A stretch of DNA of 64,000 nt from Doris montereyensis (Eukaryota > Mollusca > Gastropoda > Nudibranchia > Dorididae): positions 128,501 to 192,500 of the forward strand of contig JAXRKP010000572.1 in the NCBI GenBank assembly GCA_037039925.1. The letters are read 5' to 3'. A program made the translations under genes and the position numbers. Positions 12,301 through 26,000 of the stretch are shown piece after piece; position 1 is the first letter of the stretch, and each line of letters opens with the position of its first letter. The notes under the pieces were generated by a model. The model did no database searches. It had not been told where the DNA came from and saw nothing but the letters and a program-made list of their open reading frames with translations.

Positions 12301-14256
12301 TTGCCAAGAACAGATCAAACTACTTGTTTTCAAATTTGCCCATTGACTCTATTGCCAAGAACAGATCAAACTACTTGTTTTCAAAGTTACCCATTGACTC
12401 TATTGCCAAGAACAGATCAAACTACTTGTTTTCAAAGTTACCCATTGGCTCTATTACAAAGGACAGATCAAACTACTTGTTTTCAAATTTGCCCATTGGC
12501 TCTATTGCCAAGAACAGATCAAACTACTTGTTTTCAAATTTGCCCATTGACTCTATTGCCAAGGACAGATCAAACTACTTGTTTTCAAATTTGCCCATTG
12601 ACTCTATTACAAAGGACAGATCAAACTACTTGTTTTCAAATTTGCCCATTGACTCTATTGCCAAGGACAGATCAAACTACTTGTTTTCAAATTTGCCCAT
12701 TGACTCTATTACAAAGGACAGATCAAACTACTTGAAGGGAATCAACCCCATCTTAGGAGACAGCAAGATGAGAAAAAGGTGAAAAGGTGATAGAGGTAGT
12801 ATCTACCAGCAGCGTCTCCCAAACACCCACATTTGAAGAATGGAAATTGAATTGAGTAGGGGGAACAAATATCAATTCATTCAAATGTTCATTCAAGATG
12901 AGAAGAAATGAACAATAATGTTCAACTTTGCTAATTGAACACTTTTATTTTGGAGGCGGTGTATCGAAATCTTAGTGTTGTGAGCTCGTAATCATGACAA
13001 CACTGGATCAATGCCCACGGCTGGCCCGGGTGTCCTTTTCACAACGTTGTGCTCTTAGAAAAGGTACTTCACTCTACTTTCCTCACTTGACTCAAGTGTG
13101 CATGAGTACCCAGCTATAGGAAGAGAAAGATCTTGTAAGAGTGTAAGTGCCAAGCCCCTTGCAAACTGCTGTACATTATGCTCACCAGGGAGTTGAGAAG
13201 GAATTTGAATGAAACGCCTGCCGGGGGATAAATGACGCGATCTGCAAGGAAACACGACTATAAATCAATATTTTATATACAATTTGTTTTGTATTTACCT
13301 TGTGAAAGACTTGCTCCTGGGTGTGAGGGGCGTCTTCAGAAAACGGGCGTCGCATTGACTATCCTTGTCACTGAAAGGAGGAATGAGGTCATGTGAAAAA
13401 CGCTCATTTACTAAAACAAACAAAAAACAATGTCATCCACCATATCTACATCCACTATCACCCCCTCCTCTTACTGCACCAAGAAAACAACAAACCTCCA
13501 AGATGATCTTCTTACAACTAAGATGATCTCCCCCCCCCAAGGACCTACTGGTAGTAGATTTTATTGAAATTTACCCTGTCCACCATGTGAGGTGATCTCA
13601 TCATGAATTCAGAGGAAAGAAAACATCAAAACAAAAGAAAGACGTGAAAGGTTTTGATCTGATTTGATTTTACCCACATCCACAACAAAGGTGATCTCAA
13701 GGGTTTTGGTAATTTTACCCACATCCACAACTAAGGTGATCTCAAGGGTTTTGGTTGATTTGATTTTACCCACATCCACAACTAAGGTGATCTCAGGGGT
13801 TTTGGTTAATTTTACCCACATCCACAACTAAGGTGATCTCAGGTGAAGGGTTTTGGTTGATTTTAATTTTGCCCACATCCACAACCAAGATGATCTCAGG
13901 GGTTTTGGTCTGATTTGATTTTACCCACATCCACAACCAAGGTGATCTCTTTGGTTGATTTTACCCACATCCACAACTAAGGTGATCTCGGGGGTTTTGG
14001 TTGATTCTTAATTTTGCCCGGACTGCCCTGTCAATAGCCAAGGGCTCTTTAATGTGCACAGTGTTGTGATATGTACATGGGACCTCCTTGTACCCGTCCG
14101 TCTCCAATGGGACTAGATGTCGATCCACCTACCTGGACCGGGAGGTAGATTTTCCTTGCTTCTGAACTATTGAGTCCCCAAGGGTGAAAGGAAAGAAGTG
14201 CAACCTACCAGCAGATCCCACCGATCGTCCTTGCCCACGATGGGGGAGGGGCAGAC

Positions 14257-14342
<86 letters not shown>

Positions 14343-15698
14343 GACAGACAGACAGAGACAGAGAGACAGACAGACATACACATACAAACACACACAGACT
14401 GGCAGGGGGAATCAAGGGCAACAATCCATTCCTGTCCATGGAAGACGACTCAATGCTTGCTTACAGTGTGTCACCCAGCAGTTGGGGTGCCTCCTCCAGT
14501 GCGTCTTCCACCACCGACATGGCCTCCTCCACCTTGTCCATCAGCGCCATCACAAAGCTAGCCCGTGACACGGCCGGCTGGCTTTGCCTGTGGACAACAG
14601 TGGACAGCGGGGTCGGCTGGCTCACTGGAAGCAAACAAATCGGGACGGGAAACAAAAAGAAATTCAGTGTTTGAGAGACTATCAAAGATATTTTAAAAAA
14701 AATATTAAATTTTTCATTGAAAATTCACCCCATCCACCACATTCAAACACACACACACACAGCAAATCCAGTCCACATCCAAACACACACAGAGAAAAAA
14801 TCCCACACCACATTCAAACACACACACACAGCAAATCCAGTCCACATCCAAACACACAGAGAGAAAATCCCCACCACATTCAAACACACACACAGCAAAT
14901 CCAATCCACATCCAAACACACAGAGAGAAAATCCCCACCACATTCAAACACACACACAGCAAATCCAGTCCACATCCAAACACACAGAGAGAAAATCCCG
15001 ACCACATCCAAACACACACACAGCAAATCCCCACCACATTCAAACACACACACAGCAAATCCAGGCCATATTCAAAAACACACACAGGACATCCAGTCCT
15101 CATTCAAACACACACACACACAACACATCCACATTCAAACACCCACGCACACAGCACATCCAGACCACATTCACACACAACACATCCAGACCACACTCAC
15201 ACACATACATACAGTACATCCAGAGCACATTCACACACACACACATCACATTCAGTCCACATACACACACACACACACATTGTTTTTGAGAAGCCAAACA
15301 CACAGTACCTCTTATTCTCTTGACAGGCATGAATGCTGTCTTGCCTTGCTTTTCAACTATCAACTTGCGAGTGATGTCGGGCAAAACCTCAAGGTAGGCG
15401 TTCATCAAACGGTTCCGATTGGACGACCGTTCTTGGGAAGAAAGACTTGCTTCCATCTGAGAAAAACAGTGGGGGTGGGTGGGTGGGTGGGGGGCGGGGC
15501 AGAATTTAAAACTCCCATTATTTCAAAGTATAATCTTTTCTTTCCTTTTTTCCATTCAAAATCGGTAGCTTCTACACTTTAATATTAAAACTTACTGGGA
15601 AAAAAAAAAAGGAAAGGAGACAAGGGCATGAAGTCCAGAGATATATAAGTAGAGAGAAAGATAAATAGATAGATAGATAGATAAAGAGATAGATAGAT

Positions 15699-15785
<87 letters not shown>

Positions 15786-18700
15786 GAGACAGAGACAGAG
15801 ACAGACAGACAGAGACAGAGAGAAAGAGAGAGAGAGCGAAAGAGGCAGGGATGTAAATGAAAAATAATAATCTGAAAGTCGTTGAAATGTGAAACTTTTA
15901 GGACGCCAAACACCCTGTACCATATTTAATCTCACACTTACAATAACAGCACCATACAATGCCACCTTTCTCAACCTTGCTGATATAACTAGAAAGGAAT
16001 TCATCATTACAATATTTAGTTGACAGCCATACCCACCTGAATTTGGTCTCAGAAGTTAGATCAATCAAATCTACTGGCAAGTCCCGATTAATAAACCTAA
16101 ACCTTTGACAGGTCATCCCCAATTTGTTAAATTGTTTAGATTTACATTCTGGAGCTAACTTACCTTTAACCTAGATCTAGAGTTAGTTGTTTTGAAGATT
16201 TGCTTGTTATTATATAACGGTTATAACAAAATTCTCACTCAATTCTGATCCTATTAACTAGGCTACCAAGCAGATCTGGAAATCTAACTCTATCTCTACT
16301 AAAGTTATTGAAGAAAATGGATGCCACAAATTCTACACCTAGAAATCTAAATCTACTCGTAGTTTCTAGGCCTCTATATAACAATTAGACTTAGATATAA
16401 ATATATCTAGACCTTACCAGATTGAACCCAGATCCATCATAAAATAGCCTGTCATTCTAGTAGACCAAACCAGATTGAACCCAGATTCATCATAAAATAG
16501 CCTGTATGTCTAGAATCTTTACCAGATTGAACCCAGATTCATCATAAAATAGCCTGTCTGTCTAGAATCTAGACCTTACCAGATTGAACCCAGATCCATC
16601 ATAAAATAGCCTGTCTGTCTAGAATCTAGACCTTACCAGATTGAACCCAGATCCATCATAAAATAGCCTGTCTATCTAGAATCTAGATCTAGATCAACCG
16701 CGTGTACGCTTATTTGCAACATCTCTCTATCCAACCAGAACCTAAATCTAGATCTCAATTTCTCTGGAACGCCGAGCAAGAAATAATTTTAATCTGTTAA
16801 CAAGCTAGATCTATTTATACGCTGACATGCATTCCTTGTAGCCCAAAGCTATGGCCTAAGGCTTTCAAACGTCATAAAAAAATCTAGATCTCGATCTAGA
16901 ATCTAGGTCACTTCCTCAGGCAGATCGATCTTAATCGTATCTAGCTCTACATCTAGAAGAGACTATTAAATCCCAGTAACCCACAAATAGGATTATAACA
17001 TAAATCGTAAATAATGCGTTAGCAAATGTAAAATGACTTAGCTTCAATTTTCCTAGAATGAAAGAATGAAAATCATCAACCGCAGATCACACTCACAACT
17101 GAACCATACGACTACAGAGAGGCAAGAGGTAAGTCAGTGCATCTGCCTACAATGCTAATTTAGCTAAATCTAAGTCTCTGCGAAAGGCTATTTCCACAAC
17201 AAATGCGTTAGTAGATTTCAGAGTAAAAAATCTGAAAAGTATGAAAAATCTGAAAGGAAATCAAGAAGGTTCCGATTTTTAAATCTGAAATCTTCTCGTG
17301 TGAGTAGTAGGGCCTCACGGATCAGTGTGGAAATTGTAGTTTGTGGTGAAAGTGAAAATGAAGCAGCGTGCTTCCGCTTATGAGTAGTATGAAAATCAGG
17401 GATGGGCCTGGAGCCTGGAATTTTATCACGTTTTGCTAAACCTTTCACCTAGTCATAACAGCAAACACAAAACTAGAAGTAGTCTAGCACAATGTGACAG
17501 GGAAGAAAAGGAAACGGAAGAGAAAAATACGTTAAAAGTCGAAAACCTCACATAATCTGAAATCAGAGGAAATCTCAAAGAGAAAGTGGGAAGAAGATAT
17601 AAAAGAGACATGTACGCAAAGAAATTTAACTTTCACGGAAGGAAACAGAAAGTGTCAGGACAGGGCAGCCTGGAGAAAGATCATTTCGGGCATCTAAAAC
17701 CCATACACTGGAAGGTAGAATGGGAGCTGATAAAGAAAAAATAAAATAATCATTAACTGGGCAGTGGGCAGGTGTTTGCATCTATAAGAGGACTAGACAA
17801 CCTCATCCTTCATGAGTCTCCTGTTGCCTTGCAGGCCGGTCTTAGCTAACCAAAGTTTGGGGAGTTAACCAGACAGAAAATCACAACCTGCTGCCTTGAA
17901 GGTGGGTCTTGGCTGACCAAAGGCTAAGGGAGTTAACCCCGGCAGAAAATTAAAACCTGCTGCCTTCCAGGCCGGTCTTGACTGACTTAAGATTAAGGGA
18001 ATTAACCCTGACAGAAAATTCAAAACAGGTGCCAGACGACTGGAAAAAGGGAAGCATAGTTCCAACACTCAGAGAGGATCAACTATGGAATGCTAAAACT
18101 ATAGAGGGATCTCATTGCTGAGCGTACCAGGAATAGTGTATGCCATACTAGAAGTGAGACTGAGAAAAAGAGTAGAAGACAGGAGCCGAAACATGGCAGG
18201 TCAATGTTCAAACGTTTGAACCCAAACTCTGGTTCATACCCGATCCATTCGGTTCATTTCCTGGTTCAGCTGAAAGGCCTGGACGAAGCGGGCGCTGTGA
18301 AGGTAGTACAGGAACAGGGGTTCCAGGGAGTTGGGCTCTGTCCTGTCCCGCATGTATTGTTCAATGTGAAGCTCTTCGTTGCGTCGGAAGTGCAACTGTA
18401 GGGAGTTGTCCCATCAGTTTGTCTGCGGGTAGGCAAAGCAACAAAACTATTAGGACAAAATTAAAACCATGCTTGGGGGCTGGGGGAGCACAGGTGTGCC
18501 AAAAGTGGTAGCAGTGTTTGTTTTGATTCAATGCAACTTACCAAGTCTACCACATGCTGTGATCTCAGGTAAATAAAGAGCAAACAGCAAAATAGAAGAT
18601 GTAAGGGGAGCATTTCGACCAAACTTTATTTGGTGCCAAAAATCAGAATTGTTTTTATTCAATCTTATTTTTTTTAAATATACCAAACTGGTGTAACATT

Positions 18701-20001
18701 TTCAACACATTCATAGCACAAATTGCCCGCTATCAATCTTTTCATCTCATTTGATTTCACCCACATCTACAACTAAGACGATCTCGGGGGTTTGGTAATT
18801 TTTTTATTATTATGCCTAGACTGCTCTTTAGACAGTCATAGGACCGTTAACGTACACAATGTCTTGTGATCTGCACCCGGGACCTCATTTTTATCGTCCG
18901 TCTCCAATAAGACTAGGTATCGATCCATCTACCTGGACCAAGAGTGTATACTTGACTCCGTGAAAAATATTTTGCAACACTTTTCAACTGTCGGGGCTCG
19001 AACCCATGACTTTTGGGTTGAGAGGCCAACACCTTGCCTCTGGACTACCAAACTCCTATGCCATTGCTTGTTCAAATGATGACACTGCACATTTAAATGA
19101 GGGGAAGCGGGTTTACTTGATTCTAATGGTAAGGTCCCCCTTTCAAGGCTATTACGGCCCATGGAGACGGAGCGTATCCCGGTTTCTATAGCATGAAGCC
19201 AGACAGGTGATAATGACCACTCCTTGGCAGGACACTAATCTGCCGTAGGTTTGTAACCCAAGGCTAGTGCTTGTGTCCAATTGCATCTGGGTCGGGCAGG
19301 GATAATACGCATTTAAGCGTTTTTCTAAAGGAACACAGAGTTGGCCCTAGTTTGCTAGGATTCGAACCAAGGATATCATGATCCAAAATATGGCAGCCTC
19401 ACTACTCGCCATCAACGATTCTAGTAGTGGGGATCCAATGGTTGTACTGCATACGAGTTTTCTTTCATAGAGGCAGGTCTGCACTCCTGAGATAACCCCC
19501 CCCCCCAATGCATCAATTATGTTTTCCCAGACTTACGTTCGTGACACTCCTTAAGCAAATGAGGCATGAGGCTGCCAGAATCCTCGTTGCCATGGAAACA
19601 ACGACGCATAAATTCCACAGCCTGGCTTCCATTTCTGAGGACAGTCAATTCACATCATTGACAAAATTCTTTCATTGTGTGGTAAAAGTAAAATAGAAAC
19701 ACACCATTCTCATTGTGTTGTACAAGCAAAATGGAAACACACCACTTTTGTTGTGTGGTAAAAAAAAAAAGAAACACACCACTTTCACTGTGTGGTAAAA
19801 GAAGCAACACTATAAGAAATATTGTCATTGTGTTGTACAAGCAAATGGAAACACACCACTTTCACTGTGTGGTAAAAGAAGCAACCTTACTATAAGAAAT
19901 ATTGTCATTGTTTATATCGCTATCAATAATAATTATTATTCTTGAGTATAACTAATAATATTTGATGTTACTACTACTCATAATTATAGTATGATTATTG
20001 T

Positions 20002-20064
<63 letters not shown>

Positions 20065-23000
20065 TATTATTATCATCATCATTATTCATTAGCCTTATCT
20101 TTATACTTATCATTTTTGCTAATTATGATTATTATATTATTATTATCGTTATTATTATTATTAAATTATTATGATTATTAGTATTATTATAATCAAATTA
20201 TTATGATTATTATTAGTATTATTATTATAATTTAAATTATCATTATTTTTATTATTATCATTATTATAATTTGAATTATTATCATTATTATTATAATTTA
20301 AATTATTATCGTTATCATTATTATTATTATCATATTATAATTCAAATTATTATCATTATTATTTTTACTATTATTATTGTTATAATTTAAATTATTATCA
20401 TTATCAATCGTATCACGGAAACTTTCCTTATCCATACTATGACCAACACAATCACATTTCCCCGTACCCATTTCGTATCAGGACGGATATCATCAGCTTC
20501 TGTTCGTCCAGTGTTTCGCCCAGGAGTGGCCGGAGTGGACAAAGCAGGTGGCGGTGCGGGCCTCCCCCTGGGCCAACAGCGTGTTGACCACACCCACGTC
20601 CACCCAGGTGCTCCAGTCGTGATGGCAGACGTTAGGGCTGATCAGCTGTCGCAAGCCTTCCTGCAAACGACAAAACAACATTGGAGGGAAACGCATCGAT
20701 AAGGCAAGAAATACGACTGCTTCTTTTTCCCTCCTAGTTTACACACATAATACATAAATTCAAAATGATCTGCAGGAATTCAAAATGATCTGCAGTAACT
20801 CCTTTGAAGATCTGAATGACTACATCTCAACCTCCCATTAACGCGGTTTTAATGAGCCTAGATATACTTATTCTGCTCCATCTATCTTAAATGATCTCCC
20901 CTTGTCCTTATGTTTTCGAATGTCAATCACGTTTACCTTCCAAAAGCATCTTAAAACCCATTTGATTCAAATATTCTTGCTACATTAACATTCTCACTTA
21001 TACATATATATATATTTGTTTTTTTATAAATTAATTTTTTTTTTTTTTTTTAATATATTTTTTAGATTTATATTATTTTTTTTTATTTTTTAAAAATTTT
21101 TTCTTCTTATGTAAATGTTTATGTATGTCTTCATATTACTATTATGTTACAATAATTGACATGTACCTAGAGCTTTATTGTATCAAAGGGGAGTAGGTGC
21201 AATACAAATGATCTACACCATTATAATTATCATTAGTATTACCATTAGTATCATTATTAGTATTACCATTAGTATCATTATTAGTATTACATTTAGTATC
21301 ATTATTAGTATTACATTTAGTATCATTATTAGTATTACCATTAGTACAGTGGTGTCGGCATAAGAACCCGCCCGCCTGAGAATCCGGTCCGCCTTAGAAC
21401 TCGCTAATTTCATGCAACAGGATTTTTCTTACATAAAACTACCCCCTTAAGACCCCACTACTACAGCCTGGTCTGCCTTAGAACCCGGTCTGACTGTGAG
21501 CTGAGAATCATAGAAATCAATCCACACTCAATGCAGTGCTAATAATTGCCAGTAACCTGTGGTACGTTGCAAGTGAATCATAGAAAGACGGGTGGGAAAT
21601 CTATTGCATTAGTCCAGACACTAAGATACAAGGAAGGCTCGCCACCTGCCCTGTCCATCTTTCCTACCACCTGTGACCACGCCTTGGCGCCTTGGGCACA
21701 ACAGACGATCGAAAATTACGTAGCTGTTGCGTGCCAAGATGTGGAGGCAAGGCAATGACGCGGCTCGCATTGCAACATCAAAGACAGGTGACAGGGGGAC
21801 AGCCCTCTTATTATTGTGAGTTTTTTCAGGCCGTCTTGCATTCGTGATCAACTTTCCTCTTTTCTGATTTGATAAAAAATGAAGGACCAATCACATAGTG
21901 TTTTCACAATGTACAGAAGTGATTGTACAAATTTCCAAATTGTTTTGTCATAGTCATAAACTTTGATCCATTTGTTCAGCTTACTAGAGGCTCCATCTAT
22001 CTACCTGCAAGGACTGCATATTTTTCAAAACGTCATTTCAAGCACAGCTTTAGACTCAGACTATCATAATGCCTACATGAGGCAATTCTCTTGATAACAT
22101 TGACAAACAGAAACTGCTTATCTATTGGGGTTTAGTCAATTTTATGGTCAGGGGAATAGCCAAAACAAAATATATGAATATTGAAGTAAAAATACAAGAC
22201 ATGCCGAAGTTCACCTTATAACCCAGTCTGCCTAAGAACCAGCTGTTTCTGTGTCCCCAGGACCAGGTTCTTAGCGGACACCACTGATTCACTTTTGGGA
22301 AGACTCAGGTCACAAATGGTATTCCTCGTCAGTGGCAGAGTGGTACAGCTGCTGAATTTGTGATCATGACGTTCCGAGTTTGAATCCCAGCAAAATTAGG
22401 CCCGAAATCTCAAGCCAGAACCATACTAATCTGAGATTGCGATTGCCCTCCAACATCTCAAGCCAAAACCATATTAATCTGAGATTGCGATTGCCCTCCA
22501 ACATCTCAAGCCAAAACCATATTAATCTGAGATTGTGATTGCCCTCCAACATCTCAAGCCAGAACCATATTAATCTGAGATTGCGATTGCCCTCCAACAT
22601 CTCAAGCCAGAACCATATTAATCTGAGATTGCATTTGCCCTCCAACATCTCAAGCCAGAACCATATTAATCTGAGAGATTCTCCAGCCAGAAAAACCAGA
22701 ACTGCACTAATCTGGACATTCTTAAATAACGATTGCCCTCAAAAGCTAGAACCACTAATCTGGAATTTCTGGAATAACGATTGCTACCCAAACAAGAAAT
22801 CTAGGACTAATCTGAATATTTGGAATTGCCACCCAAATTAGAACTGCAACTAATCTGGACATTCTTGAATAACGATTCTACCCAAACTAGAACGGTACTA
22901 ATCTGAATTTCAAGGATAACGATTATCACCCAAACTAGAAATGTATAATCTGGAAGATTTGGAATAAATTTCACCCAAATTCTAGAACTGTACTAATCTG

Positions 23001-26000
23001 GAAGATTCTTGAAAACGATTTACCCTAATTAGAATTCTAATCTGGTTTCTGGAATAACGATTGCCACCCAAACTAGAATTGTACCAAGGAGATTCTGGAA
23101 TAGGTTTGTCTGAGAACTAGAACCGTACTAATCTCTTTCTGGAATAAGATTCTACACAAAATTAGAACCACACTAATCTGGATATTTCTGGAATAATGTG
23201 ATTGCCAATAAACTAGAAGGTAGAAAATCTGACCTTTCTGGAATAACGATTGCCTCCCTGAAAAGTCAAAATCATGAACCTCAAGAAATGCAACCCTGAA
23301 CCACTAATCTGACTTTCTGGAATAACGATTGCCACCCAAACTAGAACCACACTAATCTGGACTTTCTGGAATAACGGTGACCCAAACTAGAACCACAGGT
23401 AATCTGGACTTTCTGGAATAACGATTGCCTCCCAAAGTCAAAAGCTAGAACAGCACTAATCTGGACCTCTGGAATAACTGATTGCCACCCAAACAGAACC
23501 ACTGTTCTAGGATCGGCACTCTGGACATGAGCAAACAAGAAGAAGGTGTTCAAGTACTAGCATGAGGCCTGTTTAAAGTGAGAGAGAGAGATCTTCCAGT
23601 AAATCCTAGAAGGTTTTCTGGAGAGAGATAAAGCAGAGAAGAAGGATTTCTAAGAGAGATAAAGTGATTTCTGGAAGATTTTCAAAAAGATAAAGTGAGA
23701 GAGAGAGGTTTGTAGGAGAGAGACAAAATTCTAGAGATAAAGTGAGAGAGAGTTGTTCAAAGATAAGGAGATTTTAGAGAGAGATTAAGAGTGACTCAGA
23801 ATTCAATGCCTATATAATCAGATAATGTGAGAGTGAATAAAGTGAGAGAGAAGCCAAAGGAGAGAGATAAAGTGAGAGAAAGAGAGATAAAGTGAGAGAA
23901 GAGAGAGGCAGAAAAGTGAGAGAGAAAGAGAGATAAAGTGAGAGAGAGAATGAAGAGGGAGAAAGAAATGAGAGAGAAATCTGAAGATAAAGTGAGAGAG
24001 AGAAAGTGAGAGCTGGAGAGATAAATAAGACAGCAAATAGATGGCCTAATTTGAGTCAGGATGATGTCTTCCAAAGGGAGGTAGACGGCACCAGATGAAA
24101 GAAAGAAGGTGAAAAGATAAAGTGAGAGAGATAAAATGAGAGAGAAAAGAGAGATAAAGCCAGAGACAGATAAAGTGAGAGAGATAAGAGAAGGAGAAAG
24201 AGAGATAAAAATGGAATAAGAGATAAAGTCTAAGAGATCTAGAGAGAGAGATAAAGTAGAGGAGATCAAGGAAATGAGAGATAAAGGAGAGAGATAAAGT
24301 AGAAGGTTTTCTGGAAGATTTTAGATAAATTTCTAAGAGATTCTAGAGGCTTTCTGGAAGATTTTCAAAAAGTGAGAGGGTTTGAGAGAGATAAATTCTG
24401 AGATTATAGAGAGAGAGATAAAGTTCCAGGAGAGCACAAAGATTAAGAAATGAGAGATTCAATGCCTATATAATCAGGTTAATGAGAGAGTGAAGCCAAA
24501 GGAGAAAAGAGGACAAACCTCAAGAGGTGATCCAAAAACCAGACCCTGAATAAAGGAGAGAGATAAAGTGAAAGAGAGCTAAACCAGAGAGAAAGCGGCC
24601 AAGAGAGATACAAATGATGGCCTGTTTGACCTCTAGCTAAAGTCTTCCAGAGGAACAGGTAAAGCCTGGGATGAGATAGCAAGACAAAGAAGGAGAAAGA
24701 GATAAAGTGAGAGAGAGAAATTAAAGAGAGAGAGAGATAAAGTGAAAGAGATAAAGCCAGAGAGAGAGAGCAAGAGAGAGAGATAAAGGAGAGAGCAGAA
24801 ATGAGGAAGAGAGATAAAGGAAGATGAGAGATCAAAGTGAGAGAATGATAAAGCGAGAGAGACAAAGCCAGAGAGATAAATTCAGAGATAAAGTGAAAGA
24901 GAGAGAGATAAATGAGGAGAGAGTGACTGTGAAAGAGACTGTAAAAGGGGAGAGACTGATAAAGTGAGAGAGAGATAAATGCCAGAGAGGGAGTTAAAGT
25001 AGAGAACTGATAAAGCCAGAAAGAGATAAAGTCACTGACAGAGTGAAAGCCAGACAAAGAGAGATAACGTTAGTGAGAAAAACCAGAGAAATGGAGAGAG
25101 TTAAAGTGAGAGAGATAAAGACAGAGAAAGTCGAGAAAGTAACTGTTAGTGACTGTCAGAAAATTAAGAGTGAACAGGAAGATGTTGAGAGACTGTTGAA
25201 AGAAAGGAAAAAACGAAAAGATACAGCATGCCCGAGTCAATTGTGCCACAAGAGATTGAACTAGCCACCAGTAGTGACTGATCCCTGTAGTGACTGTCAC
25301 CAGTATTGACTGCCAAAGTAGTGACTGCCACCAGAGATAAAGTGACTGCCACCAGTAATGACTGCCACCAGTAGTGACTGTCACTGGTAATGACTGCCAC
25401 CAGTAGTGACTGCCACCAGTAGTGACTGTCACCAGTAATGACTGCCACTGGTAATGACTGCCACCAGTAGTGACTGCCACCAGTAGTGACTGCCACCAGT
25501 AATGACTGCCACCAGTAATGACTGCCACCAGTAGTGACTGCCACTGTACTGCCACTGAGTGCCACCAGTATTGACTGCCACTGGTAATGACTGCCACCAG
25601 TAATGACTGCCACTGGTAATGACTGTCACCAGTTAATGACTGCCACTGGTAATGACTGCCACCAGTAATGACTGCCACCAGTTAGTGACTGCCACCAGTA
25701 ATGACTGCCACCAGGTACTGACTGTCACTGTTAGTGACTGCCACCAGTAGTGACTGCCACCAGTAATGACTGCCACCAGTAATGACTGCCACTGGTAGTG
25801 ACTGCCACCAGTAGTGACTGCCACCAGTAATGACTGCCACTGGTAATGACTGCCACTGGTAATGACTGCCACCAGTAGTGACTGCCACCAGTAATGACTG
25901 CCACTGGTAATGACTGCCACCAGTAATGACTGCCACTGGTAATGACTGCCACCAGTAGTGACTGCCACTGGTAATGACTGCCACCAGTAATGACTGCCAC

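Noticed and set aside
11886..12782. Plus-strand 220-codon repeat protein
   Set aside because: The unit is 51 bp, a multiple of three, so openness is expected; two frames are open over the same DNA and there is no splice or start context.
14184..14674. Arg-Glu repeat protein frames
   Set aside because: GA microsatellite frames opposite AHCTF1 exon 20.
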